A DNA stretch of 64,000 nt from Paraburkholderia sp. BL9I2N2. GTDB lineage: Bacteria; Pseudomonadota; Gammaproteobacteria; Burkholderiales; Burkholderiaceae. The notes beneath the pieces were generated by a model, which was not told where the DNA came from, searched no databases, and was given only the letters and a program-made list of their open reading frames with translations. Location of the stretch: NCBI RefSeq assembly GCF_004339745.1, contig NZ_SMGP01000002.1, forward strand, positions 1,674,001 to 1,738,000, in the 5' to 3' direction. Shown in pieces: positions 59,250 to 64,000 of this stretch (positions within the stretch are counted from its first letter, which is position 1; every line of letters starts with the position of its first letter). The translations under genes were made by a program, and so were the position numbers.

Positions 59250-59727
59250 TCAAACCTTCGGCGTGTCACCGATGTGGCACATCAACTGACAGAGGGCGGG
59301 GTGGCATCCGAGAGACGGCGGCACGTTCTTCGCACAGGCAGCGAACTGCCGCGACCAGATCGCATCGTCAGGTGCTCCTGCCTGAGCGCCACGGGAAATT
59401 TTTTCACGGCACGCTGTCAGCGTCGCAGCCAACGCTTTCGCGCTCAAAGGATGCGCGTAATTCACCGTTGGATAGTCGCTAAACAACTGCCCCAACGGCA
59501 AATCTTCGACCGACGCCAATTCTCCGACGGCGAGTTGCGTGGCGATTTGCAACACTTCGCACTCGACTTCGAAAAAAAAACGATTCAGACGCTGCACGGC
59601 CAGGCGCGTAATGGTTAATCCAGAGCGACGCCGATTCGGCAAACTGCGCAGGAGAAAGCCACTTTCCGTCGACTTTCATCGACGCCAACTCTTGAACGAC
59701 AAGGTCGCTTATCAAAAACAATTTCAT
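59250..59727 (-). pseudogene. Hypothetical protein split by an A9/T9 homopolymer
   Basis: The N-terminal part MKLFLISDLVVQELASMKVD then GKWLSPAQFAESASLWINHY starts at 59727. At T9 (59572-59580 on the plus strand as A9) the frame changes, and EVECEVLQIATQLAVGELAS and later HPLSAKALAATLTACREKIS continue in another frame to the stop at 59250. Removing one base of the run joins them into one protein of about 158 residues. Function unrecognised. Base-call error, mutation or transcriptional slippage could explain it. The 59728-60046 gap holds nothing I can name. Confidence 0.55.
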
Positions 59728-60046
59728 CTCGTGTCTCTTTCTGGCCGAACGTGGGGAAATTCCCACCGGCAACGCACGAGGACATGGTGCGCCGGCACGA
59801 AGCAATCTGGCCTACCGGAACGACACATCCTATGCGATCTGATCATCCTTCCCTCAACAAGCCGACTAGTATGAGGCAGCGCTTGTGCCGCTTTGCTAAG
59901 AAGAATCTGATAGTCAGAAAGAAAAAATTGAGATGAATCGCGGATTGTCTTCCGCGAATTTGAGAGGAAGCGCGCAACAAATCACTACTATTGACGTCTT
60001 CCGAAATCTGCGTTGCACAAAGTCAATCTTTGCTCGCGCTATGCGG

Positions 60047-60283
60047 TTATGCAGCCAGCGGACGCGCTTTACCATTTCGCGCCGACACGTCGGCCACGCC
60101 GTCGCGAGCATGCCGCATCGCTTCGAGCAGCGTGGCGTGATCGCCGATATGGTTGGCGAGCAGCAGGATCAGTTGCGCATTGGCCGACTGGCTCTGCGCA
60201 TCGTCCAGATCGCGATGCATGTCGATCAACGCCTCGTAGAAATCGTCGGGTCGGGCGAGATTCGGTTGCGTGTTCAGTGTCAT
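60047..60283 (-). CDS. DUF2783-family small protein
   Basis: This 78-residue protein (TQPNLARPDDFYEALIDMHR, then DLDDAQSQSANAQLILLLAN) matches DUF2783 proteins, which regularly accompany FAD monooxygenases of aromatic pathways. AGGAGACAGAC precedes the ATG. It lies 92 bases after the monooxygenase stop on the same strand. Role unknown, perhaps a subunit or stability partner. Confidence 0.8.
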   Translation of the reverse strand: MTLNTQPNLARPDDFYEALIDMHRDLDDAQSQSANAQLILLLANHIGDHATLLEAMRHARDGVADVSARNGKARPLAA

Positions 60284-60375
60284 GTCTGTCTCCTGTCGAC
60301 CAGAGTTGGCGCTTTAACGCTTACTCCGATCCCATGCAAATTGCTTGCGGCTATTGTTTTCCTGATGCCGCACGT

Positions 60376-62085
60376 TCAAGCCGTGCCTTCGACGCACAGT
60401 GCGCGTTTCAATGCATGCGCGACATCACCCGCATCGAGTTGCCGCCAGCGCGCGCAAACATGCTGGTCCGGACGAATCAGATAGAACGTGCCGGGTTTTG
60501 CGTCGTAGCGTGCGTGGGCCAGCCCTTCGATATCGTGCGCGACTTGCGCGTTCGCAGACACAAAGGCCTGCGGATCGCCACGCGTCACAACGACGAGCTT
60601 CAACGGAATCGGCCCAGCGCGCAACGTGTCCAACGCGGCCCGAGTCGCCTGATCGACACCTTGATCGCCGCACAACAGCACGCCGGTGAATTGCTGGCCG
60701 AGTTGCTGCAGCAGCCATGCCGGTTGTCCCGCCACCTGCACCGGTGCATCGACACACGATGCGCCCGGCACCATCGCCCCTTCAAACGGGTCACGGTCCG
60801 CTGTATTCAGCGGAGAATCACGCAACACCGCCGGCACTGACAGCCGGCCGCTATTGGCCAATTGCCGTGCAAACGGATGATGACGCGAGAGCTTCAGCAC
60901 GGCATCGCGGAACACGCGGCTCACGGGACTCTTCGGCGTGATGAAATCGGTGGAGCGCGTGGAGTTGCGGATGTTTTCGTCGGCGGCGAATTCGCGTTCG
61001 CTTGCATAGGTATCGAGCAAAGCATCGGAGGCCTTGCCTTCGAGCACCATCGCCAGTTTCCACGCGAGGTTTTCCGCGTCCTGCACACCGCTATTCGCAC
61101 CGCGCGCGCCGAACGGCGACACGCCATGCGCGGAGTCGCCGGCGAACAACACGTTGCCGTGCCGGAAACGGTCCATGCGCAAACACGAGAACGTATAGAC
61201 GCTGACCCATTCCAACTCGAACTTCGCGTCCGGCCCGAGCAGCGCACGCACGCGCGGAATGACGCGCTCCGGCGTCTTTTCCAGCACCGGGTCGGCGTCC
61301 CACCCTAGCTGGAAATCGATCCGCCACACATTGTCCGGCTGACGATGCAGCAGCACCGATTGATTCGGATGAAACGGCGGGTCGAACCAGAACCAGCGCT
61401 CAGTGGGAAACTCCGCTTCCATCTTGACGTCGGCGATCAGGAAACGATCCTTGAATGTCACGCCTTTACTGTCGAGTCCCATCAGATTGCGGATCGGACT
61501 GCGCGAGCCGTCGGCGGCGACCACATAGCGAGCGCGCAACGCGTACTGACCATTCGGCGTGTCGACGGTCAGCGTTACGCTGGCGTCGTGAGTGCCGGGC
61601 GTACCGCTTTGCTGCACGCCGACCACTTTGCTTTTCCAGCGGATCTCGAGATTCGGCAACTCCTGCGCGCGTTCGAGTAGAAAGCCTTCGACGTAGTACT
61701 GCTGGAGGTTGATGAACGCGGGCCGGTTGTGGCCCGCTTCAGGTTGCAGATTGAACGTGTACACCAACTCGTCTTTCAGAAACACCTTGCCGACATTCCA
61801 GCTAATGCCCTTGTCCACCATTCGCTGGCCGCATCCCAAACGGTCGAAAATATCGAGCGAGCGTTTCGAAAAGCAGATCGCGCGCGATCCCGTGGACAAT
61901 GAACAATCATCGTCGACCAGCACGACCGGCACGCCCTGCTGCGCGAGATCAATCGCGGTGGCGAGGCCCACCGGGCCCGCGCCGACCACGATCACGGGAT
62001 AGGCCGCCTGGTCCGCACCGCTCTGCGCGCTCTGTTCACGACACGCCTGATATTCGAACGACAGCGTCTGGTAGTTGATGCTCAT
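60376..62085 (-). CDS. FAD-dependent aromatic monooxygenase (MhpA/PheA-like)
   Basis: This 569-residue flavoprotein hydroxylase has the dinucleotide fold VIVVGAGPVGLATAIDLAQQ, the DG motif YVVAADGSRSPIRNLMG and the second FAD motif NVLFAGDSAHGVSPFGARGA. The C-terminal thioredoxin-like domain seen in phenol and hydroxyphenylpropionate hydroxylases follows. It would hydroxylate an aromatic acid using NAD(P)H and oxygen. It is flanked by the MBL-fold hydrolase and DUF2783 genes in one operon. Substrate unknown. Confidence 0.88.
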   Translation of the reverse strand: MSINYQTLSFEYQACREQSAQSGADQAAYPVIVVGAGPVGLATAIDLAQQGVPVVLVDDDCSLSTGSRAICFSKRSLDIFDRLGCGQRMVDKGISWNVGKVFLKDELVYTFNLQPEAGHNRPAFINLQQYYVEGFLLERAQELPNLEIRWKSKVVGVQQSGTPGTHDASVTLTVDTPNGQYALRARYVVAADGSRSPIRNLMGLDSKGVTFKDRFLIADVKMEAEFPTERWFWFDPPFHPNQSVLLHRQPDNVWRIDFQLGWDADPVLEKTPERVIPRVRALLGPDAKFELEWVSVYTFSCLRMDRFRHGNVLFAGDSAHGVSPFGARGANSGVQDAENLAWKLAMVLEGKASDALLDTYASEREFAADENIRNSTRSTDFITPKSPVSRVFRDAVLKLSRHHPFARQLANSGRLSVPAVLRDSPLNTADRDPFEGAMVPGASCVDAPVQVAGQPAWLLQQLGQQFTGVLLCGDQGVDQATRAALDTLRAGPIPLKLVVVTRGDPQAFVSANAQVAHDIEGLAHARYDAKPGTFYLIRPDQHVCARWRQLDAGDVAHALKRALCVEGTA

Positions 62086-62139
62086 CTTGTGTCTCCGTCC
62101 TTCTCCGCTCTGCGGCGTCTTGCTGTGCGTCTGTTCTTA

Positions 62140-63099
62140 TCAGGCTTGCAGCGCGTCCCACATTTCCTTGTCGCGCTGCGCGGTCCAGATACGCGGATGC
62201 GTGATGCCGCTGGCTTCGTCGAAAGCGCGCGAGACGTCGAACGGCAGACAGTGCTCGTAGATGAAGACGTGGCCGAACTTCGGGTCCATGGCCTTGCGCG
62301 TGTGCGCCATCGCGGCCTTCAGGTCGAGTTTCTGTTCGACGGCTTCACGGCCCTGTTGCAGCAACGTGGTGACGAAGTCTTTCGTGTAATCCAGACCCTT
62401 GTTGACGTCTTCGGGCGTGGTCAGCGCGGGGCCGCGACCCGGCACGAGCTTGTCGGCCTTCAGCGCGCGCAATGCCTCGAGCGTGGCCGGCCATTGTTCG
62501 AGCTGCGCGTCGCCGCAATAACAGGCCGCGTCGTACTCGACCAAGTCGCCGGAGAACAGCACCTTCTGCGATGGCAGCCACACCACCGTATCGCCCTTAG
62601 TGTGACCCGCGCCGAGATGCGCGATGCGCACTTCGAGCTTGCCGAGGAACAGCGTCATTTCCTTTTCGAATACGAGCGTTGGCCACGTCAGGCCCGGCAC
62701 CGTTTCGACGCCGGCGAACAGGCGCGGGAAGCGTTCAATTTCCGACTTCATGTCCGCTTCGCCGCGCTCGACGATCATCTCGTACGTGCCGCGGCTCGCG
62801 ATCACTTCCTGCGCGCCTTCTTCGAAATACGCCGATGCACCGAGCACGCGCACCGCGTGATAGTGCGACAGCACGACGTATTTGATCGGCTTGTCCGTGA
62901 CGCTGCGAATCTTCGCGATGAGGTCTTGCGCCATGGCCGGCGTGGCGGTGGTGTCGACGATCAGCACGCCGTCGTCGCCGATGATCACGCCCGAGTTCGG
63001 ATCGCCCTCGGCGGTGTACGCGTAGGCGTTCTCGGATAGCTTGGTCCACGTGACTTTCTTGACTTCCAGATCGGCCTGGGATGCGAATGCCTTTGCCAT
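62140..63099 (-). CDS. MBL-fold metallo-hydrolase
   Basis: This 319-residue protein has the metallo-beta-lactamase fold: GVIIGDDGVLIVDTTATPAM, VLSHYHAVRVLGA (SHYHxxR, so the usual HxHxDH is incomplete), HLGAGHTKGDTVVWLP and LFSGDLVEYDAA. The replaced DH residues are unusual and recall SoxH/quinoprotein-relay-type relatives. GGGAGACAAGC precedes the ATG at 63099. It is the first gene of the MBL-monooxygenase-DUF2783 operon and is divergent from an IclR regulator. It may hydrolyse a lactone or ester intermediate. Confidence 0.83.
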   Translation of the reverse strand: MAKAFASQADLEVKKVTWTKLSENAYAYTAEGDPNSGVIIGDDGVLIVDTTATPAMAQDLIAKIRSVTDKPIKYVVLSHYHAVRVLGASAYFEEGAQEVIASRGTYEMIVERGEADMKSEIERFPRLFAGVETVPGLTWPTLVFEKEMTLFLGKLEVRIAHLGAGHTKGDTVVWLPSQKVLFSGDLVEYDAACYCGDAQLEQWPATLEALRALKADKLVPGRGPALTTPEDVNKGLDYTKDFVTTLLQQGREAVEQKLDLKAAMAHTRKAMDPKFGHVFIYEHCLPFDVSRAFDEASGITHPRIWTAQRDKEMWDALQA

Positions 63100-63255
63100 G
63101 CTTGTCTCCCTCAAAAGTTGGACGTGAGGCGAGACGGCAGGCTGCGCGAATGCCGCGCGGGCTGACAGTATTGGAGGATTGTCTCGCCCCGTTTTTGACT
63201 CTGTGACTGCGCCGGTGTGTCGGGGTGAATGCATCTTAGGACGGCGCCGGTTTAT

Positions 63256-63284
63256 TTGTCAATAGCGAAATGTATCGCTATACA
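63256..63284 (+). promoter_or_regulatory. Promoter with internal palindrome before the IclR gene
   Basis: TTGTCA (63256-63261) and TATACA (63279-63284) are 17 bases apart. ATAGCGA-N6-TCGCTAT (63262-63281) fills the spacer exactly. Binding by the IclR protein itself would block this promoter and could also control the divergent operon. Confidence 0.65.
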
Positions 63285-63304
63285 CAAATCGCGAGAGGCC
63301 TAAG

Positions 63305-64000
63305 ATGAGAACAGAAAGGCACAGGCCATCGGTTAACATGGACCCTTTTTTACGGACGAGCGCGGGTGTGAGCAAAGCAGCGAAATCGCCCACGGGCAAA
63401 GGCACAGGCGGCAGCGAGACGACGGACGGCGGCAAGACGCAGCGCGGCATTCAGAGCGTCGAAGTGGGCGGTCGCGTGTTGCTGGCGCTCGCGCAGGCGC
63501 GCACGCCGCTCGCCTTGTCCGACCTCGCCAGCGCCGCGCAGATCGCGCCCGGGCAGGCGCACGCCTATCTGGTGAGCTTGAGCCGGCTGGGTCTGATCAA
63601 GCGCGACGAGCTTTCTGGCCGCTACGAACCCGGCCCGCTGTCGTTGCGGCTCGGTTTGCTGCATCTGGAAAACCAGCCGGCGTTTCGCGCCGCCGTGCCG
63701 CGCGTGGCCGCGCTGGCCGAAGCGATCGGTTTCAGCGTCGCGATCTGTATTGCCGGGCCGCAAGGGCCGACCATCGTTCGCTATGAGCACGCGGGCTTTC
63801 CGTTGCACGTCAATTTGCACGTGGGCACGGTGATGTCGCTGCCGGCCACATCGACGGGACGCGTGTTTTGCGCGTTTCTGCCGCGCGCGGCGCTGGATGC
63901 CATGTGGGCGAATCAGTCCGGCGCGGCGAGTCGCGCCATGACACCGCCTGACCAAAGCACCGCCTTCGAAGCCACGCTGGACGCGATCCGCGCGCGCGGC
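63305..64000 (+). CDS. IclR-family regulator (partial, runs off the window)
   Basis: At least 232 residues are visible and no stop occurs before 64000. After a Gly/Ser/Lys-rich tail comes the IclR winged helix (GIQSVEVGGRVLLALAQART, then LALSDLASAAQIAPGQAHAY) and the ligand domain (HVNLHVGTVMSLPATSTGRV). The ATG at 63305 follows GAGAGG; an in-frame ATG at 63338 is the alternative. It is divergent from the MBL/monooxygenase operon and is likely its regulator. Confidence 0.85.
   Translation, partial: MRTERHRPSVNMDPFLRTSAGVSKAAKSPTGKGTGGSETTDGGKTQRGIQSVEVGGRVLLALAQARTPLALSDLASAAQIAPGQAHAYLVSLSRLGLIKRDELSGRYEPGPLSLRLGLLHLENQPAFRAAVPRVAALAEAIGFSVAICIAGPQGPTIVRYEHAGFPLHVNLHVGTVMSLPATSTGRVFCAFLPRAALDAMWANQSGAASRAMTPPDQSTAFEATLDAIRARG

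Noticed and set aside
1..64000. CRISPR arrays, tRNA or rRNA genes
   Set aside because: I looked for short regularly spaced repeats and for tRNA-like cloverleaf ends and found none I could support by eye.

Overview
The window is GC-rich, densely coded DNA of the Paraburkholderia/Burkholderia type (Betaproteobacteria, Burkholderiales). The evidence is the OmpC-like Burkholderia porin, a PenA-like class A beta-lactamase with a divergent AmpR/PenR regulator, aromatic-acid catabolic clusters, DctP/fused DctQM TRAP transporters and YbfB-type MFS proteins. I saw no rRNA, tRNA, CRISPR array, transposase or phage gene. The window reads as chromosomal accessory and catabolic territory.

Layout. (1) 1-6126: a ferulate/hydroxycinnamate module with vanillin dehydrogenase (cut by the window edge), feruloyl-CoA hydratase/lyase, a MarR regulator, an aromatic-acid MFS importer, a porin and a tannase/feruloyl-esterase lipoprotein. 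Two near-identical palindromes inside matching promoters tie both transcription units to the MarR protein. (2) 6487-8319: a two-domain KaiC-like ATPase with a stand-alone receiver protein. (3) 8521-12808: MFS importer, CoA-transferase, citryl-CoA-lyase-like protein and IclR regulator, which looks like an organic-acid pathway. (4) 13080-17047: TehA-like channel, DUF4126 protein, beta-lactamase with its LysR regulator, and a small hypothetical gene.

(5) 17116-40179 is the most unusual part. A compact locus encodes a peptide exporter: an ABC transporter with two cyclic-nucleotide-binding domains and a C39 leader peptidase, an HlyD-like adaptor, a cytoplasmic parvulin and a TolC/NodT-like outer-membrane lipoprotein. 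Beside it lie a double-FHA membrane protein, a PP2C phosphatase, a transmembrane Ser/Thr kinase, a sigma-54 activator without receiver domain, an LRAT-like hydrolase, two DUF4399 proteins and a frameshifted caspase-sulfatase-modifying-factor fusion. Nine small genes around it encode peptides sharing a leader that ends in LDxxAMxAVxGG, with Cys-free, Asn-rich or hydrophobic cores. Several have excellent -24/-12 promoters, matching the activator in the exporter operon. Three of the peptide genes were duplicated in a 1.37-kb block with a 2,243-bp period. I infer a sigma-54-switched, phosphorylation-controlled peptide secretion system.

(6) 40501-44797: DUF3303 protein, DHA2 drug exporter, TetR regulator with a promoter-overlapping operator, a YbfB-type MFS and a tiny membrane protein. 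(7) 44948-52586: an SDR remnant, then a four-carbon acid-sugar kinase (OiaK-like), a RuBisCO-like protein (OiaX-like), a VOC protein, a TRAP transporter and a divergent LacI regulator with two operator-like sites. (8) 52746-59727: small proteins, a LysE remnant beside an Lrp regulator, a second YbfB-type MFS, a nitroreductase behind a Fur-box-like palindrome, and two phosphopantetheinyl-transferase-related genes, one lacking the catalytic motifs. (9) 60047-64000: DUF2783 protein, FAD monooxygenase and MBL-fold hydrolase, with a divergent IclR regulator whose promoter carries a palindrome.

Three genes (32224-34198, 42552-43167, 59250-59727) look broken by one extra base in or beside a homopolymer. 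This raises the question of base-call errors versus real slippage.
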